Positions 8,634-16,486 of a stretch of 64,000 nt of DNA are shown piece by piece. Every line of letters starts with the position of its first letter. Position 1 is the stretch's first letter. Origin of the DNA: an uncultured Bacteroidota bacterium (GTDB lineage: Bacteria > Bacteroidota > Bacteroidia > Chitinophagales > Chitinophagaceae); the NCBI GenBank assembly GCA_903906365.1, contig CAIVKC010000041.1:124001-188000 (forward strand). Reading direction: 5' to 3'. Position numbers and translations under genes: made by a program. The notes below the pieces were generated by a model. The model did no database searches, had not been told where the DNA came from, and saw nothing but the letters and a program-made list of their open reading frames with translations.

Positions 8634-9383
8634 TTACAGCGCGCGGACTTTGATATTTCGGTACCATACGTCACACCCGTGGTCCTGCAGGGCAATCCTG
8701 CCGGCTTTGTACTTGGAAAAATCAGGCATCGAGTTGAACTTGCTGCCTTTGACGAGTTTCCACCAGTTTTCATCCCACATGGTGGTGGATACCACGTTTA
8801 CTCCGTTCATGTAAAGATCCAGCTTACCTTTGTTCAGTTTGATTTCAACCTGGTTCCACCGGCCGACCGCCCGAACAGGTTCGGAGGAACTCCGGATCAG
8901 GTCATAGAGATCACCTGCCCGGTGTTTGATGATTTTACCGTCTGAGTGGCCATCGTTGTCGAGCACCTGCATCTCAGGACCGGTATTCCAGGTCTCTGCG
9001 TACTTGGGGTCTTCTTTGACATCAAAAAGAATCCCGCTGTTGCCGTTACTGGATATCTTCCATTCTATTTTAAGGTCGAAATTTTCAAACTCCTGATCGG
9101 TGACTACATCTCCGCCGCCCTTGCTCTGGTAGGAGGATTTTTGGGAAGCATCCAAATGAAGGGTGCCCTCACTCACCTTCCAGGCTTCGCCGACAGCAGA
9201 TTTGCCGAAGGTATGCCAGCCGGTGGTGGTCTTACCGTCAAATAGCAACTTCCAGCCCTCTTTTTTCTCCGCCTCACTTAACGTATTGACGGGAGCCTGC
9301 GGGGGAGAGGATATTTTTTTAGGGGAAAAAGCAAGACCCGCCGTGATCAACACGGCAGGTAAGGCAAGCAATATGATTTTCAT
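8634..9383 (-). CDS. Exported DUF1080 (3-keto-disaccharide hydrolase) protein
   Basis: This 249-residue protein has a short signal peptide (MKIILLALPAVLITAGLAF) and one DUF1080 concanavalin-like domain. Recognisable blocks are EGWKLLFDGKTTTGWHTFGK, the QEFENFDLKIEWKIS strand, NSGILFDV, and the C-terminal GRIALQDHGCDVWYRNIKVR. The family is now named 3-keto-disaccharide hydrolase because members cleave glycosidic bonds of sugars oxidised at C3. Here it would act in the periplasm on products of the GMC dehydrogenases encoded divergently. It lies six bases downstream of the cytochrome c gene and 62 bases upstream of the ThuA gene. Substrate preference cannot be read from the sequence. Confidence 0.9.
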   Translation of the reverse strand: MKIILLALPAVLITAGLAFSPKKISSPPQAPVNTLSEAEKKEGWKLLFDGKTTTGWHTFGKSAVGEAWKVSEGTLHLDASQKSSYQSKGGGDVVTDQEFENFDLKIEWKISSNGNSGILFDVKEDPKYAETWNTGPEMQVLDNDGHSDGKIIKHRAGDLYDLIRSSSEPVRAVGRWNQVEIKLNKGKLDLYMNGVNVVSTTMWDENWWKLVKGSKFNSMPDFSKYKAGRIALQDHGCDVWYRNIKVRAL

Positions 9384-9389
9384 CCGGTC

Positions 9390-9785
9390 TTATTTTTTAA
9401 GTGAGAGAATGTATTTCACCATTTCCTTCACATCGGCTTCAGCCAGTTGGGGATGCGGTGTCATTGGAACAGCTCCCCAGACACCACTGCCACCGGAGAT
9501 GACTTTTTTAACAAGTCTGTCAACGGTGGTATCGGCCGCTGGAGCATACTTTTTGGCTACTTCGCTGTACGAGGGTCCGATGGCCGCCCCTGCACTGGCC
9601 TGCTGAAGCCTGTGACAGGTGGTACAGTCGCTGGCGCCGATCAACTCAAGACCTTTTGTGTTGCTGGCTACGGGTGCCGCTTCTTTGGCGGCGGTATCTT
9701 TTGCTTCCGCTGTCTTTGTTTCGCCTGAATTGCCGCATGCCACTGCAAGCAGTGTGCAGCCCAGAATAATGAATGTCTTTTTCAT
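9390..9785 (-). CDS. Lipoprotein mono-haem cytochrome c
   Basis: This 131-residue small cytochrome has a lipobox ending in LLAVAC (Cys17), an Ala/Lys/Thr-rich linker (about 20-45), haem motif CTTCH (Cys54, Cys57, His58) and a likely axial Met108 in AVPMTPHP. The pattern matches class I cytochromes c552 used as periplasmic electron acceptors. Glycoside 3-dehydrogenases and gluconate 2-dehydrogenase-type enzymes need a c-type cytochrome partner. The GMC array on the opposite strand has no cytochrome of its own, so this protein is the obvious candidate to accept its electrons. It is cotranscribed with the TIM-barrel gene upstream and the DUF1080 gene six bases downstream. Confidence 0.92.
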   Translation of the reverse strand: MKKTFIILGCTLLAVACGNSGETKTAEAKDTAAKEAAPVASNTKGLELIGASDCTTCHRLQQASAGAAIGPSYSEVAKKYAPAADTTVDRLVKKVISGGSGVWGAVPMTPHPQLAEADVKEMVKYILSLKK

Positions 9786-9842
9786 AATAAAAAACTATAA
9801 TGTAAGTAAAATAAAAACCAGGGTCTAAATATCCGAAATATA

Positions 9843-10898
9843 TCAGGATAACCCTAAAACAGCGCGATTAAATTTCTCATCCGATCCGGTGTTTGCAAAA
9901 TCGTCGAAGGCCCTTTCAGTGACCCGGATGATGTGGTCACGTATAAACAAGGCCCCTTCCCTGGCACCATCCTCTGGATGCTTGATGCAGCATTCCCATT
10001 CCAGTACAGCCCATCCGGGGAAATCGTAGGCAGTGAGCTTACTGAATATCGATTTGAAATCCACCTGACCGTCCCCCAGGGAACGGAAACGTCCTGCGCG
10101 GTCAATCCAGTTCTGGTAACCGCCGTAAACGCCTTGTTTGCCGGTGGGGTTGAACTCGGCATCCTTGACGTGGAACATCCTGATCCGCTCGTGATAGTGG
10201 TCAATATAACTGAGGTAATCCAGGCACTGAAGCACAAAATGGGAAGGATCATACAGCAGGCAGGCCCTGGGATGATGGCCGGTATGTTTCCAGAACAGCT
10301 CGTAGGTCACGCCGTCATGCAGGTCTTCCCCCGGATGAATTTCATAACAGAGGTCTACACCCTGCTCGTCAAAACTGTGGAGAATTGGCAGCCAGCGCTT
10401 GGCCAGTTCCCTGAAACCGGTTTCCACCAGCCCGGCGGGTCGTTGGGGCCAGGGATACATGGTTGGCCAGAGCAGGGCCCCGCTGAACGTGGCATGGGCA
10501 CTGAGACCCAGATTCCGGGAGGCCTTGGCGGCATAGTGCAGCTGCTGCACCGCCCACTCCGTTCTGGCCTTGGGATTGTTCCTGACTTCGGCCGGGGCAA
10601 AACCGTCAAACTGGGCATCGTAGGCCGGGTGCACAGCCACCAGCTGTCCCTGCAGATGGGTGGAGAGTTCAGTGATCTGCAATCCGGCTTCCTCGACGAT
10701 CCCCCTTATCTCATCGGCATAAGCTTTGCTTTCAGCCGCCTTTTTGAGGTCCAGGCACCTTGGATCCCAGGAGGGTATTTGTACACCGGCAAATCCCAGG
10801 CCCTTGGCCCATTTACAGATCGAGGCCAGTGTATTGAACGGGGCTTCCTCCCCCATGAATTGGGCCAGGAAGATGGCAGGTCCTTTGATTGTATGCAT
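9843..10898 (-). CDS. Cytosolic sugar phosphate isomerase/epimerase-like TIM-barrel protein
   Basis: The 351-residue TIM-barrel protein has no signal peptide and starts MHTIKGPAIFLAQFMG. Conserved metal-site segments are VDLCYEIHPGEDLHDG (Glu and His), LLYDPSHF (Asp and His), MFHVKDAEF (His and Lys) and VLEWECCIKHP (Glu). Members of this subgroup sit next to Gfo/Idh/MocA enzymes in sugar catabolic operons of Bacteroidota. The gene follows the cytosolic Gfo/Idh/MocA gene (53 bases between them) and precedes the cytochrome c gene. With its Gfo partner it would act on imported sugars or keto sugars. The specific reaction (isomerase, epimerase or lyase) is unknown. Confidence 0.87.
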   Translation of the reverse strand: MHTIKGPAIFLAQFMGEEAPFNTLASICKWAKGLGFAGVQIPSWDPRCLDLKKAAESKAYADEIRGIVEEAGLQITELSTHLQGQLVAVHPAYDAQFDGFAPAEVRNNPKARTEWAVQQLHYAAKASRNLGLSAHATFSGALLWPTMYPWPQRPAGLVETGFRELAKRWLPILHSFDEQGVDLCYEIHPGEDLHDGVTYELFWKHTGHHPRACLLYDPSHFVLQCLDYLSYIDHYHERIRMFHVKDAEFNPTGKQGVYGGYQNWIDRAGRFRSLGDGQVDFKSIFSKLTAYDFPGWAVLEWECCIKHPEDGAREGALFIRDHIIRVTERAFDDFANTGSDEKFNRAVLGLS

Positions 10899-10951
10899 GA
10901 CTAAGTAAGAATTAAAGTATTAAATCCAATTGGTTTGTTTCATCCATTCCC

Positions 10952-12118
10952 TCAAGATTCAAAGGGCGTCCATTTCTGGGCAGATTGACCGGAGGCGACG
11001 ACCGTATCGATGAAGGCCATGCCGCGGATTCCGTCTGCGACTCCGGGAAAATCCAGCGCTTCGGCAGAGGGTTTTTTCCCTTCGGCTTTGGCAGAAAGGG
11101 TGAGGGCAAAATTTTTGTAAATATTGGCAAATGCCTCCAGGTAACCCTCCGGATGACCGCCCGGCGTGCGGCAGTTCTGGGTCGCGTAGGATGACAGATG
11201 ACCTGTGTAGTTGCTTCCTGCCCTCAGGATCTGGGTGGGCTGGTCCAGCCACTTAACTACCAGGGTATTGGGCTCATGCTGTGCCCATTCCAGGCCGCCT
11301 TTTTCCCCATAGATCCGGATGCGCAGGGCATTTTCCTCTCCGGCAGCTACCTGGGAGGCCATCAGTACTCCGGCCGCGCCATTGTCAAATTTGAGAAGTA
11401 CATTGCCATCGTCGTCCAGGGCCCTTCCTTCCACCATGATATTGAGGTCTGCGCACAGGTGGGTGATTCGCAGGCCGGTGATGTATTCAGCCAGGTGGGC
11501 GGCATGCGTGCCGATATCCCCCATGCAGCCGCTTTTGCCGGATTTGGAGGGGTCTGTTCTCCAGGCCGCCTGCGCGTTCCCTTCCCTTTCGGTTTTTTTG
11601 CTGAGCCATCCCTGGGGATATTCCACCCATACCTTCCGGATTTTTCCAAATACATGATCGGCCACCATCGCCCTGGCCTGTTTGACCATGGGATATCCCG
11701 AATAAGTATGCGTCAGACACAGGGTCAGTCCCGTTTGGTTTACTTTCTGCTGGAGCTGTCTGGCCTCCTCAATGGTGAAGGCGATGGGCTTTTCAATGAC
11801 TACGTGAAACCCATGGTCCAGAGCCATCATGGCAGGGGCAAAATGGGCGAAATTGGGCGTCACTATGGTTACAAAGTCCATTCTTTTATCCGGGGGCAGG
11901 CTGCTTTCCTTTAAGATCATTTCTTCGAAGTTCATATAAATGCGGTCCTGCGGCAAAAACAGCATCTCCCCTGATTCCAGGGCTATCTCGGGCTTGATGC
12001 TGAGGGCCCCGCATACCAGTTCAATAAGACCATCCATATTGGCGGCAAGCCGGTGAATGGCGCCAATGAAGGCATCCTTGCCTCCGCCTACCATTCCCAT
12101 TCTGAGTTTTCTGTGCAT
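10952..12118 (-). CDS. Cytosolic Gfo/Idh/MocA family oxidoreductase
   Basis: The protein has 388 residues and no signal peptide. The Rossmann motif is GMVGGGKDAFIG at residues 8-19, the signature EKPIAFT is at 109-115, and the substrate side shows MGDIGTHAAHLAEYITG with a likely catalytic His. C-terminal NYTGHLSSYA and GHPEGYLEAFANIYKNF are typical of sugar or inositol-type dehydrogenases of this family, which use NAD(P) to oxidise or reduce hydroxyls of sugars. ThuB, the partner of ThuA, belongs to the same superfamily, and this operon also encodes a ThuA-like protein. It is the first gene of the minus-strand operon and is transcribed away from the MFS-GMC operon across a 267-base AT-rich region. 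Confidence 0.88.
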   Translation of the reverse strand: MHRKLRMGMVGGGKDAFIGAIHRLAANMDGLIELVCGALSIKPEIALESGEMLFLPQDRIYMNFEEMILKESSLPPDKRMDFVTIVTPNFAHFAPAMMALDHGFHVVIEKPIAFTIEEARQLQQKVNQTGLTLCLTHTYSGYPMVKQARAMVADHVFGKIRKVWVEYPQGWLSKKTEREGNAQAAWRTDPSKSGKSGCMGDIGTHAAHLAEYITGLRITHLCADLNIMVEGRALDDDGNVLLKFDNGAAGVLMASQVAAGEENALRIRIYGEKGGLEWAQHEPNTLVVKWLDQPTQILRAGSNYTGHLSSYATQNCRTPGGHPEGYLEAFANIYKNFALTLSAKAEGKKPSAEALDFPGVADGIRGMAFIDTVVASGQSAQKWTPFES

Positions 12119-12385
12119 GTTGGTTGTATTTGTTTGTTTAAAAGTTGACTCATTTTGGTCAGTCCGCCTCCGGTTTTTGACGGTAAATCGGACTGAAATT
12201 AAAAATTGTCAATCCAACAATTAATAGGATTGATTATTTAAAAATAAAAATTACATTTACGAATCTATTTATAAATATCAATTTTTTTTGATAAGCCTAA
12301 ATAAAAATAAAATTAAGGCAGTTCATCTGACCCCTGAAAATTAATAACCGGAAACGATTCAAAATTAAATTAAAACGAACTTGCT
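12119..12385. promoter_or_regulatory. Divergent promoter region of the two sugar-oxidation operons
   Basis: This 267-base, strongly AT-rich region separates the start of the minus-strand operon (12118) from the MFS gene (12386). It contains the inverted repeat TCAATCC (12209-12215) and GGATTGA (12227-12233), 7 bp arms with an 11-base spacer, which overlaps a second repeat AATTGT/ACAATT. This is the most operator-like sequence in the island, and no regulator gene is encoded nearby. Promoter boxes were not resolved with confidence. Confidence 0.45.
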
Positions 12386-13669
12386 ATGTCAGCTTCCATT
12401 CAGCGCAACAAACTTTTCGTGGCCTCCTGTTCGGCCCTGCTCGTAACTTCTTTGTCCTTCGGCATCCGTGCCGGAATACTGAACAAACTTGGTACAGAAT
12501 TTCATTTAAATGCCTCTGAACTGGGCACCATTGCCGCCACGGCTTTCTGGGGTTTCCCGCTGGCCATCATCGTGGGGGGCTTCATTGTGGATGTCATCGG
12601 CATGAAAAAGCTGCTGGTCATGGCCTTTGTGTTCCACCTCGGCGGCATATTGCTGACCATTTTTGCCAACGGATATTGGACCCTGTTTCTTTCCACCCTG
12701 CTCATCGGCATTGCCAACGGTACGGTCGAAGCAGCCTGTAACCCGCTGGTGGCCTCGCTGTTTCCGGATAATAAGACTACCAAACTCAATCATTTTCACC
12801 TCTGGTTTCCGGCAGGTATTGTGATCGGCACACTGATCGTATTCCTGCTTGACAAGCTGGGTGTCAGCTGGCAGGTCGAAGTAGCCACCATGATTGCACC
12901 CACCCTGGTGTACGGATATCTTTTCTCCAAACTGGGTTTTCCGGTCACCGAAAGGGTGGCAGCCGGAGTTTCCACGGCAGAAATGTACAAGGCCCTGCTG
13001 AGTCCGCTGTTTCTTTTTATGATTATCTGCATGTTTGGCACGGCCATCACCGAGCTCTTTACCAACCAGTGGACCGACGTACTTTTCAAAACAGTTACAG
13101 ACAATGCGATCCTGATACTCACCTTTGTGGCCTCCGTGCAGGTGCTGGGCCGTGCCTTTGCCAGCCCGATTGTTCACCGCCTCGCCCCGCAGGGGGTGTT
13201 GCTGGTTTCGGCCATCCTTTCAGCTCTTGGTATTTATATGCTGATTCACCTCCATGGTACGGCCATATTCGCCGGGGCCATTGTCTTTGGCCTGGGGGTT
13301 GCATTCTTCTGGCCATGCATGATTGGATTTGTTTCCGAAAACATGCCCAAGACAGGTGCAGTGGGCCTGAACCTGATCGGGGGAGCCGGCATGTTCGGTG
13401 TATCCCTTTATATGATCTTCATGGGAGGCTATTATGACCGCATCATGGCTGCCAAGCTACCGGCAGGGGCGAGCCTCGATGACTACCGTTCGGCAGCGCC
13501 GGGCACTGCGATGGCTACCGCTTTCAATGATGCCCGTACAGCGGCGGGCCCTGATGTATTAAACGCCACATTAATAATTCCTGTAATGTTAATAGTTGCT
13601 TTTGCAGGACTAACCATCTACCTGCGCGGCAAGAAAAAGCCAGATCTGCTGCATACAGCGGGGGTTTAG
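12386..13669 (+). CDS. MFS sugar transporter (FucP/NupG-like)
   Basis: This 427-residue major facilitator protein has about 12 hydrophobic segments. The first half includes the loop GGFIVDVIGMKKLL typical between TM2 and TM3, and the second half includes FASPIVHRLAPQGVLL and FGLGVAFFWPCMIGF. The general look (FHLWFPAGIVIGTLIVF, NGTVEAACNPLVASLF) is that of the sugar:proton symporter group in Bacteroidota annotated as sugar MFS transporters. It is the first gene of the plus-strand operon, 104 bases ahead of the TIM-barrel gene and the GMC array, so it probably imports their products (mono- or keto-sugars) across the inner membrane. No TonB-dependent receptor or SusD homologue is encoded in the island. 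Confidence 0.88.
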   Translation: MSASIQRNKLFVASCSALLVTSLSFGIRAGILNKLGTEFHLNASELGTIAATAFWGFPLAIIVGGFIVDVIGMKKLLVMAFVFHLGGILLTIFANGYWTLFLSTLLIGIANGTVEAACNPLVASLFPDNKTTKLNHFHLWFPAGIVIGTLIVFLLDKLGVSWQVEVATMIAPTLVYGYLFSKLGFPVTERVAAGVSTAEMYKALLSPLFLFMIICMFGTAITELFTNQWTDVLFKTVTDNAILILTFVASVQVLGRAFASPIVHRLAPQGVLLVSAILSALGIYMLIHLHGTAIFAGAIVFGLGVAFFWPCMIGFVSENMPKTGAVGLNLIGGAGMFGVSLYMIFMGGYYDRIMAAKLPAGASLDDYRSAAPGTAMATAFNDARTAAGPDVLNATLIIPVMLIVAFAGLTIYLRGKKKPDLLHTAGV

Positions 13670-13773
13670 GCGGTTTAGCGCCTGCCGCTGATAATTTTAC
13701 TGAGCAATTAATCATTTTTCCGGTTTCAGCAACCGGAAGAATTCGTAAATTACTTTTTTAATTCGTTCAATTC

Positions 13774-14661
13774 ATGTCCAACCAACCTTCACGCAGGCTT
13801 GCCATTAAAAATATTGTAGCAGGAACAGCTGCCCTGGGAGCTTCAGGAATGCTCACTTCGTTCACCCAATCGGAATCTTTAACCTCCACCGCCTTGAAAG
13901 GAAATATCAATCATTCTGTTTGTCGCTGGTGTTTCAGCGACATCCCCCTGGAAAGCTTCTGTGCCTCGGTCAAAAAATTGGGTCTGGGTGCCATTGACCT
14001 GATCGCTCCCAAAGAATGGCCGGTGTTGCAGAAATATGGGCTCTATTCTTCCATGTGTTATATAGCCGGAGAGGTCAGTCTCACCAAGGGGTTTAATAAC
14101 CCGGCCTATCATGAAAGCCTGGTAAAAGACTACCTGGAAGTCATACCCATGATGAAAAAGGCGGGATACAAGGACCTGATCTGTTTCAGCGGAAGCCGGG
14201 CAGGTATGGATGATGAGACCGGACTAAAAAATTGTGTGGCGGGTCTGCAAAAAATTCTGCCGCTGGCCGAGAAAAACGGCATCACCATTCAAATGGAATT
14301 ACTCAACAGCAAAGTAGATCATAAAGATTACATGTGCGACCGCACGCCCTGGGGTGTGGAACTGGTAAAGCGCACCGGTTCCGCGAATTTTAAACTGCTC
14401 TATGACATTTATCATATGCAGGTGGATGAAGGGGACGTGATCCATACCATCCGGGAGAACCACCCCTATATCGGCCATTATCACACTGCCGGCGTACCGG
14501 GCAGAAATGAAATTGACGAGACCCAGGAACTGTATTACCCGGCCATCATGAGGGCCATTCAAGAAACCGGATTTAAGGGCTATGTTGCCCAGGAGTTCAT
14601 TCCGAAGAAAAAGGATGCCATCGGGTCACTCAGGGAAGCCATTCTGATTTGCGATATCTGA
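13774..14661 (+). CDS. Tat-exported hydroxypyruvate isomerase-like TIM-barrel protein
   Basis: The protein has 295 residues with a Tat-type leader MSNQPSRRLAIKNIVAG (Arg7-Arg8). The TIM barrel shows the metal-site residues expected of the hydroxypyruvate isomerase/sugar isomerase family: Glu in TIQMELLNSKVDHKDYM, Asp and His in LLYDIYHMQVDEGDV, His in YIGHYHTAGVPGRNE, and Glu in YVAQEFIPK. Such exported copies commonly accompany GMC dehydrogenases in Bacteroidota; hydroxypyruvate itself is an unlikely periplasmic substrate. It lies between the MFS gene and the first GMC gene (59-base gap) and is best read as a periplasmic keto-sugar isomerase or lyase. It is similar in type to the protein at 60613-61533, which also pairs with a GMC gene. 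Confidence 0.85.
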   Translation: MSNQPSRRLAIKNIVAGTAALGASGMLTSFTQSESLTSTALKGNINHSVCRWCFSDIPLESFCASVKKLGLGAIDLIAPKEWPVLQKYGLYSSMCYIAGEVSLTKGFNNPAYHESLVKDYLEVIPMMKKAGYKDLICFSGSRAGMDDETGLKNCVAGLQKILPLAEKNGITIQMELLNSKVDHKDYMCDRTPWGVELVKRTGSANFKLLYDIYHMQVDEGDVIHTIRENHPYIGHYHTAGVPGRNEIDETQELYYPAIMRAIQETGFKGYVAQEFIPKKKDAIGSLREAILICDI

Positions 14662-14720
14662 TTGGCACCGCTCCTTCCCGAAATACTTTACTCTGTTATT
14701 TAATATTTAATTGAACAAAT

Positions 14721-16400
14721 ATGGCTGATAACACCTTCGATGCTATTGTAATTGGATCAGGGATCAGTGGCGGCTGGGCTGCCAAGGAACTCACCGAAAA
14801 GGGCCTGAAGACCATTATGCTGGAACGCGGCAAACAGATCGAACATGTAAAGGATTATGTCAATGCCCAAAAGGAAGCCTGGGACTATCCCCATCATAAC
14901 CGCGCCACGGTGCAGATGAAAAAGGACTATCCGGTGCTTAAGAGGGATTACCCCCTCAATGAAAGTAACCTGGACTGGTGGGTCAATGACCAGGAATCCC
15001 CCTATACCGAGATCAAGCGTTTTGACTGGTTCCGCGGATATCATGTGGGCGGACGTTCCCTGCTCTGGGGGCGCCAGAGTTACCGTCTGAGTGACTTTGA
15101 TTTTGAGGCCAACGCCAAGGACGGAATTGCCATAGACTGGCCGCTGCGTTACCAGGAAATTGCCCCCTGGTATGATTACGTGGAAAAATTTGCGGGCATA
15201 AGCGGCAACCGCGACGGACTGCCCCAGTTGCCCGATGGTCATTTCATGCCTCCCATGGATATGACCTGCGTGGAAAAAGACGTGGCCGGCCGCATCAAGG
15301 AACATTACAAGGGAGCGCGCTCCATGATTATCGGCCGCACGGCCAATATCACCGAACCCCTCCCGGGCAGGACCAACTGCCAGTACAGGAACAAATGCTG
15401 GCTGGGCTGCCCATTTGGCGCCTACTTCAGCACGCAGTCATCCACCCTGCCTGCTGCCATGAAAACCGGGAACCTCACGCTCCGGCCCTGGAGCATTGTC
15501 ACCAAAATCCTTTATGATAAGGATAAGAAAAAAGCTACCGGTGTGGAAGTACTGGATGCGGAGACAAACCAGACCATCGTCTATAAAGCAAAAATTATAT
15601 TCCTGAACGCCTCCACCCTGAACAGTGCCTGGATTCTGATGAATTCCGCCACTGACATCTGGCCCGACGGGCTGGGAAGCAGCAGCGGGGAACTCGGACA
15701 TAATATTATGGATCACCACCTCGGGGTGGGTGCCGGCGGAAGGGTAGAGGGCTACGAAGACAAATACACCTATGGACGCCGGGCGAACGGAATCTATATC
15801 CCGCGTTACCGGAACCTCTTTGGCGACAAGCGCGACTACCTGCGCGGTTTCGGTTACCAGGGCGGGGCAGGCAGGGGACGCGGACTGGCCTCCGCCGAGG
15901 AGCTCTCCATTGGGGCCGATTACAAAGAAGCCCTCAGCCAGCCAGGTTCCTGGTATATGAATATTGGTGGTTTTGGGGAAACCTTACCCTACCACGAAAA
16001 CAAGGTAACCCTGGACAAGACCCGAAAAGATAAATGGGGCCTCAATGTGCTGGCCATGGACATTGAGTATAAAGACAACGAAAAAAGAATGCGTAAGGAT
16101 ATGATGAACGACGCGGTGGAAATGCTGGAAGCCTGCGGCGTGAAAGATGTCAAGGGGCATGACGGGGACGGGACCCTGGGCCGGGGCATCCATGAAATGG
16201 GTGCCGCCCGGATGGGAAAAGACCCCAAGACTTCGGTGCTCAATAAGTTCAACCAGGTATGGGACGCACCCAATGTATTTGTGACGGACGGTTCTTTTAT
16301 GACCTCCGCTTCCTGTGTGAATCCCTCCCTGGGTTATATGGCATTTACGGCGCGGGCTGCTGACCATGCCGTCAGTGAACTCAAGAAAGGAAATCTTTGA
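14721..16400 (+). CDS. GMC oxidoreductase, array copy 1 (subgroup A)
   Basis: A 559-residue FAD flavoprotein of the glucose-methanol-choline family. It has the dinucleotide motif GSGISGGWAAKEL (residues 12-24), a second FAD segment GGRSLLWGRQSYR, the cysteine cluster C-x5-C-x3-C (Cys220, Cys226, Cys230), and the active-site pair His491 (HEMGAARMG) and Asn534 (CVNPSLGYM). It resembles the catalytic subunit of gluconate 2-dehydrogenase, FAD-glucose dehydrogenase and glycoside 3-dehydrogenase; the Cys spacing is the one that holds an Fe-S cluster in FAD-glucose dehydrogenase. There is no signal peptide, so export probably depends on the Tat small subunit at 23636. It is the first of five tandem paralogues and is closest to copy 2. 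Confidence 0.92.
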   Translation: MADNTFDAIVIGSGISGGWAAKELTEKGLKTIMLERGKQIEHVKDYVNAQKEAWDYPHHNRATVQMKKDYPVLKRDYPLNESNLDWWVNDQESPYTEIKRFDWFRGYHVGGRSLLWGRQSYRLSDFDFEANAKDGIAIDWPLRYQEIAPWYDYVEKFAGISGNRDGLPQLPDGHFMPPMDMTCVEKDVAGRIKEHYKGARSMIIGRTANITEPLPGRTNCQYRNKCWLGCPFGAYFSTQSSTLPAAMKTGNLTLRPWSIVTKILYDKDKKKATGVEVLDAETNQTIVYKAKIIFLNASTLNSAWILMNSATDIWPDGLGSSSGELGHNIMDHHLGVGAGGRVEGYEDKYTYGRRANGIYIPRYRNLFGDKRDYLRGFGYQGGAGRGRGLASAEELSIGADYKEALSQPGSWYMNIGGFGETLPYHENKVTLDKTRKDKWGLNVLAMDIEYKDNEKRMRKDMMNDAVEMLEACGVKDVKGHDGDGTLGRGIHEMGAARMGKDPKTSVLNKFNQVWDAPNVFVTDGSFMTSASCVNPSLGYMAFTARAADHAVSELKKGNL

Positions 16401-16486
16401 TCATTCCATACCAGACAGCATCCTTGGATGGGGCATGCACTACCGCCCTGTCCCAACATTGACGAACATCCTAAAATTGTATATCC

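Noticed and set aside
9933-10904. A 323-codon plus-strand frame opposite the TIM-barrel gene
   Set aside because: No domain or signal; the minus-strand frame has all the TIM-barrel metal-site residues and fits the operon.
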